Shown here: one piece after another, positions 25,340 through 34,482 of the stretch
Layout of the letters: each line of letters starts with the position of its first letter
How positions within the stretch are numbered: the stretch's first letter is position 1
Assembly: GCA_034178705.1 (NCBI GenBank)
Contig: JAXFQY010000104.1
Span: forward strand, 1-64,000
Length of the DNA: 64,000 bases
Direction of reading: 5' to 3'
Source: RUG12395 sp034178705
GTDB taxonomy: Bacteria > Bacillota > Clostridia > Oscillospirales > CAG-272
Program-made: the position numbers and the translations under genes
The notes under the pieces: model-generated
Seen by the model: the letters and a program-made list of their open reading frames with translations, nothing else
Told to the model about the DNA's origin: nothing
Database searches by the model: none

Positions 25340-25380
25340 CATTACAACTTGTTTATTATAAAATTCTATTTACATTACAA
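25339..25380 (+). promoter_or_regulatory. Direct repeats in the AraC-gene promoter region
   Basis: ACATTACAA occurs at 25339-25347 and 25372-25380, 33 bp apart (about three helical turns), each followed by an A/T-rich TTATAAAA-like run. TTGACA at 25336-25341 overlaps the first copy, but spacing to the nearest TATAAA is only 15. Possible operator for the AraC protein encoded just downstream. Confidence 0.45.
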
Positions 25381-25406
25381 GATTTTATAAAAATGAGGTA
25401 GTGATC

Positions 25407-26252
25407 ATGATCAGTCGGGGATACGAGAAACTGTTTTATGTTTCCTCCGAGAAGTTTGACCCGTCCAAATCCTTTGATATCGAGATGGCGGGAATTACGT
25501 CTCCGAACGACAATTACCGGATTGAGCGCAACCGTACCAGAATGAGTCTCAATAATGTTTCTGTTTTCGAATATGTGATTTCCGGAAAGGGTTATATCGA
25601 AAGCGAGGGAGAGACTTATACGGTTCAGGCGGGTGATTTCTATTATCTCGACCGCCGCCACAGCCATAAATATTGGGCGGATCCGGAAGATCCCTTCAAA
25701 AAAATCTGGATCAATGCCCGCGGAAGACTGCCCGCCGCGGTGCTTGCCGCATATTATTTTACAGACCCGGTGATCGTGGAGCACGCGGATGTCTATGAGT
25801 TGTTCCGGAAAATCGGTACGGCACTTTCTGACCTGGATGAGACCAACCGGGATACGGTTTTCGGAGAGGTTGCTGTGCTTCTGACAGATATTATTGTCCG
25901 TGTCGGTACGATTCGGCAGAAACGCCGTGTTTCCTCGACCCTTGCTTTTCAGATCAAGAGCATGATTGATGAATCCCCGAATTTCAATATCACGCTTGCA
26001 GAGGTCGAAAAGCAGTTTTTCCTCTCAAAGTCCTATATTATTCATCTTTTTTCCGATGAATTCAATATCACGCCGAAGCAATATATTCTTCAGAAAAAAA
26101 TCGATACGGCAAAGCTTCTGTTGCGCGATGCACGCTGTGAGCTGAGTGAGATTGCGGATATTCTTCATTTCTCCAGTGTTCAGCATTTCTCCGCAACCTT
26201 CAAGCGTTATACCGGAATGACGCCGGATACATACCGCCGCAGCTGCGGCTGA
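25407..26252 (+). CDS. AraC-family regulator with N-terminal cupin domain
   Basis: 281 residues. The N-terminal sugar-binding cupin (GKGYIESEGETYTVQAGDFYYL) is followed by a C-terminal double helix-turn-helix with SKSYIIHLFSDEF and SSVQHFSATFKRYTGMTP. ATG 25407 is eight bases after GAGG; a GTG at 25401 is too close. It heads a co-directional run and is 16 bp from the carboxypeptidase gene. It probably responds to a sugar, but no sugar operon is adjacent. Confidence 0.9.
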   Translation: MISRGYEKLFYVSSEKFDPSKSFDIEMAGITSPNDNYRIERNRTRMSLNNVSVFEYVISGKGYIESEGETYTVQAGDFYYLDRRHSHKYWADPEDPFKKIWINARGRLPAAVLAAYYFTDPVIVEHADVYELFRKIGTALSDLDETNRDTVFGEVAVLLTDIIVRVGTIRQKRRVSSTLAFQIKSMIDESPNFNITLAEVEKQFFLSKSYIIHLFSDEFNITPKQYILQKKIDTAKLLLRDARCELSEIADILHFSSVQHFSATFKRYTGMTPDTYRRSCG

Positions 26253-26268
26253 CGGCAGAACGGATATC

Positions 26269-27498
26269 ATGAAGAAAACCAAAGAATTACTGGAAACCGA
26301 ACAGAAAGCAACGCGCGGAGCTCATCTGTTGAAACAGGAAAAGCAGCGGGAATTCTCCTCCGGAGAAAAGAAAAAAAACGGTAGCTTGCTGCTTCTGCTG
26401 GCTCCCGCCAATATGCTGGGGTTGCTCGCTTCCGCTCTTGCGGTTGTCGGCATTTGTGCGCTCGCGCGCGGTGCTGCAGCCCGCGCACAGGTACCGTTGC
26501 CGACAGACAGCGGAACCTCCGGTGTTACGGTAACTACTCCTGCGGAGTCAAGCGGAACGCCGGCTGTTTCCGATACCTCGGAAGCCTTCGGTGAGCCGAC
26601 CACAACACCGGTATCGACTGCCCCATCGGAGCCCGATCCGATTCCGCCCGGCGGAACGGCGGTGCTTCCGGATACGAAAAAACTTCATCCGGTTTACGAT
26701 CTTTCCTCTGCTCTGCTTGGCAGTTCCGTTGATTCGGATTATGCCATTCTGGTGGATCTGGCGAAAAACTGTGTTGTGGCATCCAAGTATTCCAATGTCC
26801 GGCTTTATCCCGCCTCCATGACGAAGGTGATGACCATTCTGACGGCGGTGCTTCATATTCCAGAGTCCGACTTCTATACCAAGACCTTCCGCATGACCAA
26901 TGAAATTATTACTCCCCTTGTTTGGGATAACGCAACCCGTGCCGGGTTTGTCGGGGGAGAAGATGTTCTGCTGATTGATTATCTGTACGGAACGATTCTG
27001 CCCTCGGGTGCAGATGCCACAACCGCGCTTGCGCTGTACTGTGCCGGAAGCGAGGAGGCATTCGCGGAGATGATGAACGAAACCGCAGCCGAGCTTGGTT
27101 TGAAGGACACTCATTTTACCAATGCAAGCGGTCTGCACGATCCGAACCATTATACGACCGCATATGAGATGGCGGTGATTATGCGTGCTGCCCTTTCCAA
27201 TGAGCTTTGCCGCAAGGTGCTCAGCACCGTTACCTATACGACGCACAGTACCGTACAGAATCCGGACGGACTGACCCTGTACAGCACCGGGCTTTCCCGT
27301 CTTTCTCCTTATAACTGCCGGTCATATTCCTTTGCCGCAGCCAAAACCGGATTCACTCCGGAGGCAAAGCAGTGCCTGGTTTCTTTGATCCGTACGTCGG
27401 AGGGCAAAGAATTTGTTTTTGTCTGTGCCCATGCGTCAGAAAAATATATGACTTCACGTGACACCGACTATGTCGCCGGACGTTATTGTGTGAGCTGA
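26269..27498 (+). CDS. S11-family D-alanyl-D-alanine carboxypeptidase with altered SxN motif
   Basis: 409 residues. A cytoplasmic head and one membrane anchor (about residues 43-66) are followed by a Thr/Ser/Pro stalk and a penicillin-binding domain outside the cell. Ser183-x-x-Lys186 (ASMTK) and Lys359-Thr-Gly are intact. The usual SxN/SGN motif reads Ser246-Gly247-Ala248 (LPSGADA), so the conserved Asn is missing. Family members trim the terminal D-Ala of peptidoglycan pentapeptides; DacF and DacB do so in sporulation. With the Asn replaced, activity may be reduced or altered. It probably shares the message of the AraC gene. Confidence 0.88.
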   Translation: MKKTKELLETEQKATRGAHLLKQEKQREFSSGEKKKNGSLLLLLAPANMLGLLASALAVVGICALARGAAARAQVPLPTDSGTSGVTVTTPAESSGTPAVSDTSEAFGEPTTTPVSTAPSEPDPIPPGGTAVLPDTKKLHPVYDLSSALLGSSVDSDYAILVDLAKNCVVASKYSNVRLYPASMTKVMTILTAVLHIPESDFYTKTFRMTNEIITPLVWDNATRAGFVGGEDVLLIDYLYGTILPSGADATTALALYCAGSEEAFAEMMNETAAELGLKDTHFTNASGLHDPNHYTTAYEMAVIMRAALSNELCRKVLSTVTYTTHSTVQNPDGLTLYSTGLSRLSPYNCRSYSFAAAKTGFTPEAKQCLVSLIRTSEGKEFVFVCAHASEKYMTSRDTDYVAGRYCVS

Positions 27499-27570
27499 AT
27501 ACGGCATATGCCGTGATCAGATAAATATGCTGCGCCTTTGCGGTGCTGCAAACAGAAAGAGGTAATGCAA

Positions 27571-29103
27571 ATGCGTAAAACCACTAGAGTAAGACTTCTT
27601 GCCGCACTTCTATCCCTGCTTCTTCTTGCAGGCATGCTCCTTTCCTCCTGCGGCGCAAAGACCCCTGAAGAATCCTTCCTCGATCTGCAGAAGCAGGAAC
27701 TTTCCGCAGCTGCTGAGAATCTGGGAACGGTATTCAGCAGTTTCAATGCCGGTCAGTCAAGCAACGCTTCCGGGCGTGTTCTTGGAAATGTGACTCTTTC
27801 CATCGGCCCCACTGCCCGTGCCTTTCTTTCCGCTTCCTCGGGCAATATCGACCTTGATTGGCTCAGCTCGATTTCTTTGAAAATGGATATTTCCTCAAAG
27901 AAGAATCTTGCCGGAGGCGTTGCTTCTTTGCTTCTCGGTACAACTGAAATTGTCGGTATGAATCTTTGGGTTGACAACGAGACCCGGGAGTTGCGTATGA
28001 CAATTCCTGAACTCAGCGATACGGTACTCTCCCTTTCCCAGGATTCGCTGTCCGATTCTGTTGGAAGCATAGATCAATCCGCCCTTCTTTCCGCACTGCC
28101 GGATGCAAAAACAATCCGGGTTCTTGTGGAGCGTTATTCGGACCTGATTCTTGCTGAATTCAAAACTGTTACCGAAAGCGAAGAGGCTTTTACTGCCGGT
28201 GAGGTAACAAAAACCCTCAAGGTTCTGCGCAGTGAGATGACCGCAGGGGAAGTCGCGGAAATTCTGAAAAAGGTTCTGGAAACCATAAAGACCGATAAGG
28301 AAATTGAAACGATTATCCGTGATATCGCGGCACTTATCCCGGAGGGGGATACGCCGGATGAGTTTTATGCAGAATTCCTTTCGGGGCTTCAGGATGCGAT
28401 TGACAGCATAGAGGTTGACCAGGATGATAACGAGAAGATCATCTACGAGTTGCTGGTCGATGGAAAGAAGATTGTCGGAAGACGGTTGAATGTATCCGAC
28501 AGGGAATTGTATCTTTATTTTCTGGAAAAGGACGGGAATTTCGGTTTTGCCTGCCGTCCGATGGTTCTGTATGACTACGAAAAAGGGAACGGATCACTGG
28601 ACATTACCGGCAGCGGAAAGGTGAAGGACGGTGTTTACAGCGGCTCTTTCTCTCTTGCGCTTCGGGACGCTGAGCTTCTGAAGCTGGAGCTGACACGTTA
28701 CGATCGGAAGGCAGCGGAGAAGGGAAAGCTTGATTTCGACTGTACGCTGAAGCCTACGATCAATCTGATCCAGCTTATTTCCGATGAGGATGTGTCCTCG
28801 CTTGCTCTGCTGACGGTGTATTCACTGCATATGAAGGTTTTGCTTGAAGAAGAAGCTTTCTCCTTCTATATCGGGCTGATGCAGGGAACGGAAGAGTTTC
28901 TCGGTTACACGGTTGATGGACGTAGCGAAAAAACAGCCGGAGAGATCCCTGAACTGACCGGTCCTGCCCTGAATATTATGGATGAGGATTCTATGAGCCA
29001 ATATGCTTCGGGAATCCGTTTTGATACGATTCTCTCCAATCTTCAGAAGGCCGGGGTACCCGCAGAGCTTCTCTCCGAACTTCTCGGCGGTTTCATGCAG
29101 TAA
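27571..29103 (+). CDS. Uncharacterised lipoprotein
   Basis: About 510 residues. The signal peptide MRKTTRVRLLAALLSLLLL ends in the lipobox LSSC. No domain is recognised. The body alternates amphipathic strands and helices and is rich in Ser, Leu, Glu and Lys; a segment such as VKDGVYSGSFSLALRDAELL suggests a beta-barrel or beta-sandwich lipid- or sugar-binding fold. Start ATG 27571 is eight bases after AGAGG. It lies 29 bp before the ABC ATPase gene, so it may be the extracytoplasmic partner of that transporter. Confidence 0.7.
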   Translation: MRKTTRVRLLAALLSLLLLAGMLLSSCGAKTPEESFLDLQKQELSAAAENLGTVFSSFNAGQSSNASGRVLGNVTLSIGPTARAFLSASSGNIDLDWLSSISLKMDISSKKNLAGGVASLLLGTTEIVGMNLWVDNETRELRMTIPELSDTVLSLSQDSLSDSVGSIDQSALLSALPDAKTIRVLVERYSDLILAEFKTVTESEEAFTAGEVTKTLKVLRSEMTAGEVAEILKKVLETIKTDKEIETIIRDIAALIPEGDTPDEFYAEFLSGLQDAIDSIEVDQDDNEKIIYELLVDGKKIVGRRLNVSDRELYLYFLEKDGNFGFACRPMVLYDYEKGNGSLDITGSGKVKDGVYSGSFSLALRDAELLKLELTRYDRKAAEKGKLDFDCTLKPTINLIQLISDEDVSSLALLTVYSLHMKVLLEEEAFSFYIGLMQGTEEFLGYTVDGRSEKTAGEIPELTGPALNIMDEDSMSQYASGIRFDTILSNLQKAGVPAELLSELLGGFMQ

Positions 29104-29132
29104 ACCTAACAGGATTCCAAGACCTTGGAAAA

Positions 29133-29798
29133 ATGATTGAATGTGAAAATCTGAAAAAGCATTACGGACGGCACAAGGTGCTGCGCGGCGTCTCCTTCTC
29201 TTTGGAGGGGGGACGTTGCGCAGCGATTGTCGGCGGCAACGGCAGCGGGAAATCGACGCTGCTTTCTCTGCTTGCCGGCGTTGTACCGCGCGATACCGGC
29301 AGCTTCCGCCTTGACGGGCGGGAGCTGTTTTCTGCTCGCAAAGCGCTTGCCCGGGCTGTCGGTTTTGTTCCGCAGACCCCACCCTTGATTCCGGAACTGA
29401 CAGCGTGGGACAATCTTCGGCTTTGGTATGACAAAAAAACACTGGAGGCATCCCTGTCGGACGGTACTCTTGCTATGCTTGGAATTCCCGATTTCCTCGG
29501 AAAGCGCGTTTCCCACTTGTCGGGCGGCATGCAGAAACGCCTTTCGATCGGTTGTGCCGTTGCCGGAGCACCGCGGGTGCTTCTGCTTGACGAGCCGACC
29601 GCCGCGCTCGATCTTGCCTGTAAGGAAGCCATTGCCGCCTATCTTCGTACCTTCTGCGCTGAGGGCGGAACCGTTCTGCTGACGACACACGAGGAGCGGG
29701 AAATTGCCGCAGCGGATTGCTGCTTTCTGCTTCGGGACGGCTTGTTGACTCCTTTTACATATGACGGCGATCTGCCGTCGCTCGTGAGGGCGCTGTGA
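29133..29798 (+). CDS. ABC transporter ATP-binding protein
   Basis: 221 residues. Walker A GGNGSGKST, signature LSGGMQKRLSIG, Walker B VLLLDEPT and the H-loop TTHE are all present. The order resembles ATPases of ABC-2 (drug or lipid export) systems. It overlaps the first permease gene by four bases (GTGA), so the pair is translationally coupled. Confidence 0.93.
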   Translation: MIECENLKKHYGRHKVLRGVSFSLEGGRCAAIVGGNGSGKSTLLSLLAGVVPRDTGSFRLDGRELFSARKALARAVGFVPQTPPLIPELTAWDNLRLWYDKKTLEASLSDGTLAMLGIPDFLGKRVSHLSGGMQKRLSIGCAVAGAPRVLLLDEPTAALDLACKEAIAAYLRTFCAEGGTVLLTTHEEREIAAADCCFLLRDGLLTPFTYDGDLPSLVRAL

Positions 29799-31024
29799 AG
29801 CGCGCGGCGTATTTTCGGACGCAGCTTCGCTGCATGCTGCGTGCCCTTCCTGCCGTACTGCTGCTCTCGCTTCTGCTTTTCTTCGCTACCGCTTCGATTT
29901 CCGCTGCTTTGCTTCGCACCGATGCCGCATCAGAGGAACGGCGTGTCGTCATGGTAGGGATTGTGGGAGATACGGAGGGAAGCTATCTCGGCTTCGGGTT
30001 TGCCGTGCTGACCTCGCTTGACAGCTCCCGCTTTTCGATCAATTTTATAGAAACCGATCTGACAGAGGCGGAGGAGGCACTCCGCCGCGGAGAGCTTGAC
30101 GGTTATCTTCTGATTCCGGACGGATTTGTTTCTTCGATTGTGAACGGCACGAACAAGCCGATTGCTTTTTTTACCCCCGAGGATGCGGATGCTGTGGGCA
30201 CGTTGCTCATGCAGGATGTTGCCAAGGTCGTGTCGGCACTGATTACGGAGTCTCAGAGTGCGATGTTCGGCTTTGAGCGTTATGTATGGAGCCATGCCCC
30301 AAAGGAGGCCGAAGCGCTTTCGAACCGTCTGAACCTGCAGTATATTACGGCGATTCTGACACGGCAGAATGCGTCGTCTGTTGAGCTCCTCGGGATTTCC
30401 GACGGGCTGGACACGGTCTCCTATTATCTTTGTGCGGGGGTAACGCTGTTTTTGCTTCTGCTCGGGCTTTCCTGCTGCTTCCTGTTTGTCCGCAGCAGCT
30501 ATGCGCTTCCGCGTATGCTGGCTGCACGCGGAACCGGTGCCATGCGTCAGGTTTTCTCCGAAATCTGCTGTTGTTTTTTCCTGTTTCTGTTCGCCCTTGC
30601 CGTTCTGATTCTGCCGGCCACTCTCCTTGCTTCCAGCGGGAATGGCATAGTATCCGGTATAACGCCTGCTGAGCTTTTCCGTTTTTTCATCGGAGCGATG
30701 CCGGCAGCCGCGGCTTTGGCTGCCATGCAGTTCTTCCTGTTTGAATGTACTTCCGGCATCGTCGGGGCCGCGCTTTTGCAGTTTGCCGTCGGAATCGGCT
30801 CCGCTTATCTTTCCGGCTGCTTTTATCCCTCTTATTTCTTCCCGGAGCCGCTTCAGCGTGTTGCGGCGCTGACTCCTGCCGGTGTTGCCTTTGCGCAGCT
30901 GAGGCATTCCCTTGCGGGAAGCAGCAACCGATCCTCTCTGCCGCTTTTGCTTTTTTGGATTGCGGTGTTTTTCTGGCTTGCGGTTCTGGTTCGCCGTGCA
31001 CGGATCGGGGGAAAAGAAGAATGA
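29795..31024 (+). CDS. ABC-2-type permease, first subunit
   Basis: 409 residues. One N-terminal membrane helix is followed by a ~170-residue extracytoplasmic domain and then a cluster of five helices from about residue 205, the arrangement of ABC2_membrane_3/YhgE-like permeases. Start is a GTG overlapping the ATPase stop. Its end overlaps the next permease by ATGA. With its neighbour it should form a heterodimeric membrane channel; the substrate is unknown. Confidence 0.85.
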   Translation: MKRAAYFRTQLRCMLRALPAVLLLSLLLFFATASISAALLRTDAASEERRVVMVGIVGDTEGSYLGFGFAVLTSLDSSRFSINFIETDLTEAEEALRRGELDGYLLIPDGFVSSIVNGTNKPIAFFTPEDADAVGTLLMQDVAKVVSALITESQSAMFGFERYVWSHAPKEAEALSNRLNLQYITAILTRQNASSVELLGISDGLDTVSYYLCAGVTLFLLLLGLSCCFLFVRSSYALPRMLAARGTGAMRQVFSEICCCFFLFLFALAVLILPATLLASSGNGIVSGITPAELFRFFIGAMPAAAALAAMQFFLFECTSGIVGAALLQFAVGIGSAYLSGCFYPSYFFPEPLQRVAALTPAGVAFAQLRHSLAGSSNRSSLPLLLFWIAVFFWLAVLVRRARIGGKEE

Positions 31025-32142
31025 AAACAATGAAGAAGCTGCTGCTGTGGGTTGCTTTGCTGAATAAAAGGCTTTTCTGCCGCCCCTCCTTTGTTGTGCT
31101 TTTACTTCTGATGCCTGTATCCCTTCTTCTCTTTCGCTCAGCGGCAGAGGGAAGGGGGGCAATGGTCCGCATCGCTTTGTCGGTTCCTGCTGACGCCGGG
31201 AAGGAGAGCCTGTCTTTGACGGAAGAACTGACCGAAGATGTCGGTGTTGTTCGCTGTATCCTGTATCAGACAGAGGAGGAAGCGCGCCGCGCAGTCCGGG
31301 AGGGCAAGTGTGACGCCGCGTGGCTGCTGCCCGCCGATCTGCCGGAAGCTACCCGCCGGTATGCTGCGGATCAGACACCTTTCTTAACGGTTGTGGAACG
31401 GGAGGATAATGTAGCCGTCCGTCTTGCCCGGGAGAAGCTTTTCGGCGCGGTGTATCCCTATCTTTCCTATGCTTTGTACCAGCGGGCGTTTTCCTCTTCT
31501 CCTGCACTTTCCGGTACAGAGGAAGAAACCATCCGCGAAAGCTACCTTGCCGTCGCTTCGCAAGGAGAACTTGTGGTATTTCAAAATGTGAATTTTTCAG
31601 CGGGAGTTGACCTTCTGGTTTCTCCCTTGCGCGGGCTGCTTTCTCTTTGGGTGCTTCTTGCCGCTTTGGCGGCAGGAATGTATTCTTTGTCAGATGAGGA
31701 GAGGGGCATCTGTATGTGGTTGCCTCCATACAAACGTGTACTGCCGCTCTTTGCCGGCTGCCTCTGTGCCGCCTTTGACACTGCACTGGTGCTTCTTCTT
31801 TCCGTCCGGTTGCTCGGACAGTCGCTTTCTCTTTCTGCGGAGCTGCTTTCCGCCTTGGTGCTGGTGCTTTTCTCTGCTGCTTTGGCGTCGCTTCTTGCCG
31901 TTGTCTGCCGTCGGGCCGCAGTGCTTTGTCTGGCTGCACCGCCGCTGCTGATTCTGCTTCTTGCTGCCAGTCCGATTTTTTTTCGCACACACGGCTCCCG
32001 GATACTTACCGCATGGAACCCGGTGACTGTGTATCTGCGCAGCCTCACAAATCCCCGATTCCTTCTGCTGGGTGTACTGTCTGCCGGAAGCTTTACTGTT
32101 CTTGCTTTTCTTGCTTTCGTCCTTTCTCGGCGCGAGCAATAA
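31021..32142 (+). CDS. ABC-2-type permease, second subunit
   Basis: 373 residues from ATG 31021, which overlaps the previous stop. Same plan as the first subunit: one N-terminal helix (about residues 12-33), a large external domain, then five or six helices from about residue 205. Sequence similarity to the first subunit is low but the topology is the same. Confidence 0.82.
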   Translation: MKTMKKLLLWVALLNKRLFCRPSFVVLLLLMPVSLLLFRSAAEGRGAMVRIALSVPADAGKESLSLTEELTEDVGVVRCILYQTEEEARRAVREGKCDAAWLLPADLPEATRRYAADQTPFLTVVEREDNVAVRLAREKLFGAVYPYLSYALYQRAFSSSPALSGTEEETIRESYLAVASQGELVVFQNVNFSAGVDLLVSPLRGLLSLWVLLAALAAGMYSLSDEERGICMWLPPYKRVLPLFAGCLCAAFDTALVLLLSVRLLGQSLSLSAELLSALVLVLFSAALASLLAVVCRRAAVLCLAAPPLLILLLAASPIFFRTHGSRILTAWNPVTVYLRSLTNPRFLLLGVLSAGSFTVLAFLAFVLSRREQ

Positions 32143-32171
32143 AATAAACCATTTATCAGGAGAATTAAGCT

Positions 32172-34094
32172 ATGAATGAACCGGTTCTTTTTGGGCGGCT
32201 TCGCGTCTGCCCCCCTCTTGTCAGGGACAGAAAAGGGACGGAGCACGCCGCATCCGACCTTGGCTTTTCCGTCAAGGAAACGCTTACGGAGCTTGGAGAG
32301 GATCTTTGCCTTCTTCGTCGCGTTTTTATCAATACCGGGCGGGAGGAACAGACGGTCCAGCTGATTTTTGATGCAGAAGCGATGTATTCCCCGACCCGAT
32401 TTACCGTTCCCGCGGTTTCCTACAACGGAAATCTTCGCAGTGACGGGAAGGAGCCCCACGGCTGGGAGAAAAACGGCAGTCTGTGGTATCACTCCGCGGA
32501 CCGCACGTCCATCCCTGCCTGCACCGTTTTTGAAAATTCCGATGCGGTTACCGCTGTTTTTGCTTCTCCCGCGGAGCGGGAAAACCTCTTTTGCTCTGCC
32601 GCCGCGTTTTTTGCGGATGACGACAAGCGTCATCGGATTCTTTGGCCGGATTGTAACATGCCCGAGGCCTATACCGATCACGACGTTATGACGGAAAAGG
32701 AAGAGCGTTTTCTCACAATCGGGGCAGGGGAGAGCAAAATAACCGAGGTCTATCTGTTCTCCGGCACGCCGAAGTGGACAAACTACGGCATGGCGACTCT
32801 TATCGACCGTCTTGTTTCCCTTTTTCCCTTTGAACACACGGCATATCCCGATGTCGATACAGCCTGCCGTGCTGCATATGCTTATATGGAGGCGGTCCGG
32901 TGTACCCTTCCGGATGGAACGGAAATGTTCGGAAATGCCCTGCGTGACCGTCCGGATGGGGACGGACAGTACATGCCCTATGAGGTTTATGAAGCCGGTT
33001 GGTCCGGTCAGTGCATCAGCACGGCACGGCATTACCTTGCGGCCTGGCGCCGGGGAGAAGATCCGGACGGGGAGCGACTCCGCATCGGGCTTTCCTGTCT
33101 TGACGCCTGGTGCTCAAAGCAGCGGGAAAACGGACTTCTTCAGATCAATTATGCGCGGGAGATTTCACAAAAGTATCTTCCGGCAGATACCTGTAATCTC
33201 GGATGGGCGGCGCACGAGATGCTGCTTGCCTGGAAGCTGCTGGATGGAACGGAGCACGCCCGCCCGCAGTACCGTGTGTATGCGGAAAGGCTGTTGGACT
33301 TTTTCTGCACGCATTACGATCCCGAGGACGGTTTCGGTATGCGTTGGAATATGGACGGCACAAAGGCGACAGCGGGCGGCTCTGCCGGCGGCTTTGTTGT
33401 GATGGCGCTCTGCCTCGGCGCGCGTCTGCTCGGCAGAGAGGATTATCTTGCCTGTGCGGAGCGGGCGGATCGCTTTTACTTTGTGCGGGATCTTGACGAT
33501 TTCGTCGTCACCGCAGGGGCGCTTGATTGCCGCTGCATTGACAAGGAAGGGGCATATCCCTTTGTCACCGCTTCGCTTGATCTGTATGAACTGACGGGGA
33601 ACCGCACGTATCTTGAGATGGCGGAGAAGGCGGCCTATTACTTCACCTCATGGATGTTCTTTTATGACGTCCCCTATCCTACCGAGGTGGAGTTTGACCG
33701 GGTAGGCTATTATACCGCCGGCGGAACCGGCGTTTCCACGCAGCATCCGGTCATAGACCCGTGGGGGGTTCTGCTTGTTCCGGAGCTTGTCCGTCTCGGC
33801 AGAATCACCGGGAACAAGATGTGGCGGGACATTGCCTACCGTATGTGGAGCAATGCCATTCTCTGCATTAACCTGGATCCCTCTATGCTCTGGCACGGAC
33901 ATCATCGGCCATGGGGGATGCAGTCGGAGGCGTTCTTCCAGTCCTCCTGGTCAAGAAAGATCTACGGTTTCAAGCCAGGAGAGCGCGGCAGACTGAACGA
34001 TATGTATGCGATGTGGACCTCTTCTTTCCGCTTGATGGCTGTCGAACGGGTCCGCGCGCTGGAGGGCGATCTGCACTTTTTTGAACGGAAGTGA
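32172..34094 (+). CDS. Six-hairpin-glycosidase-like protein of unknown specificity
   Basis: 640 residues, no signal peptide. The N-terminal ~220 residues are beta-rich. The rest is a helical (alpha/alpha)6 barrel, with repeated helix pairs such as TCNLGWAAHEMLLAWKLL and GYYTAGGTGVSTQHPVIDP. This is the architecture of cytoplasmic glycoside hydrolases that act on short oligosaccharides, but I cannot assign a family or catalytic residues. AGGAG lies before ATG 32172. It is 30 bp after the permease gene and is probably the last gene of that transcript. Confidence 0.6.
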   Translation: MNEPVLFGRLRVCPPLVRDRKGTEHAASDLGFSVKETLTELGEDLCLLRRVFINTGREEQTVQLIFDAEAMYSPTRFTVPAVSYNGNLRSDGKEPHGWEKNGSLWYHSADRTSIPACTVFENSDAVTAVFASPAERENLFCSAAAFFADDDKRHRILWPDCNMPEAYTDHDVMTEKEERFLTIGAGESKITEVYLFSGTPKWTNYGMATLIDRLVSLFPFEHTAYPDVDTACRAAYAYMEAVRCTLPDGTEMFGNALRDRPDGDGQYMPYEVYEAGWSGQCISTARHYLAAWRRGEDPDGERLRIGLSCLDAWCSKQRENGLLQINYAREISQKYLPADTCNLGWAAHEMLLAWKLLDGTEHARPQYRVYAERLLDFFCTHYDPEDGFGMRWNMDGTKATAGGSAGGFVVMALCLGARLLGREDYLACAERADRFYFVRDLDDFVVTAGALDCRCIDKEGAYPFVTASLDLYELTGNRTYLEMAEKAAYYFTSWMFFYDVPYPTEVEFDRVGYYTAGGTGVSTQHPVIDPWGVLLVPELVRLGRITGNKMWRDIAYRMWSNAILCINLDPSMLWHGHHRPWGMQSEAFFQSSWSRKIYGFKPGERGRLNDMYAMWTSSFRLMAVERVRALEGDLHFFERK

Positions 34095-34162
34095 CCGGAG
34101 ACCTGCAGACACAGGAATCACGCAGCAGAAAGAGAAGTTTTTCTCCTTTGGGACTGTCACAA

Positions 34163-34196
34163 AAAAGGGCGGCGCAGCCTTGGCGCGCCGCCTTTT
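34163..34196 (+). terminator. Terminator after the six-hairpin protein gene
   Basis: GGCGGCGC pairs with GCGCCGCC around a short loop, followed by TTTT and preceded by a run of A. Confidence 0.8.
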
Positions 34197-34361
34197 GAAT
34201 GAGATGGAAGCATTCCGCTCTTTTCCGAGTACCGGTGTTTTTGTCTGCGCTCCGGTAAAGTCGCGGTCCTTCCCGCCGGTTTTTTCGGTTTTCCGTTTGC
34301 CGGAATACCGGGGGGAAATGTTTCCCGCGGGGGCGCGGCGGCTTCCCGTGATCCGAAACAG

Positions 34362-34403
34362 AAAAGGAGGGCTCCGGTCGTTCCGACCGGAGCCCTCCTT
34401 TTT
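34362..34403. terminator. Bidirectional terminator between convergent genes
   Basis: Long stem (GGAGGGCTCCGGTCG with its complement, loop TTC) flanked by A-run on the left and T-run on the right. It works for the pepD gene on the minus strand and is a second stop for the plus strand. Confidence 0.92.
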
Positions 34404-34482
34404 TCTTATCTTTGCCTTTCTTGTCGGAACAGCAATGCGCGGCAGTTTTCCGCTCTGTCTTTCCGGCGGGAAAGGGGATTCC

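Larger units (their letters stand above)
34095..34482. other. Convergent intergenic region with two terminators
   Basis: About 390 bp between the ends of two convergent genes. Apart from the two hairpins at 34163-34196 and 34362-34403 I see nothing; no credible frame. Confidence 0.7.
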
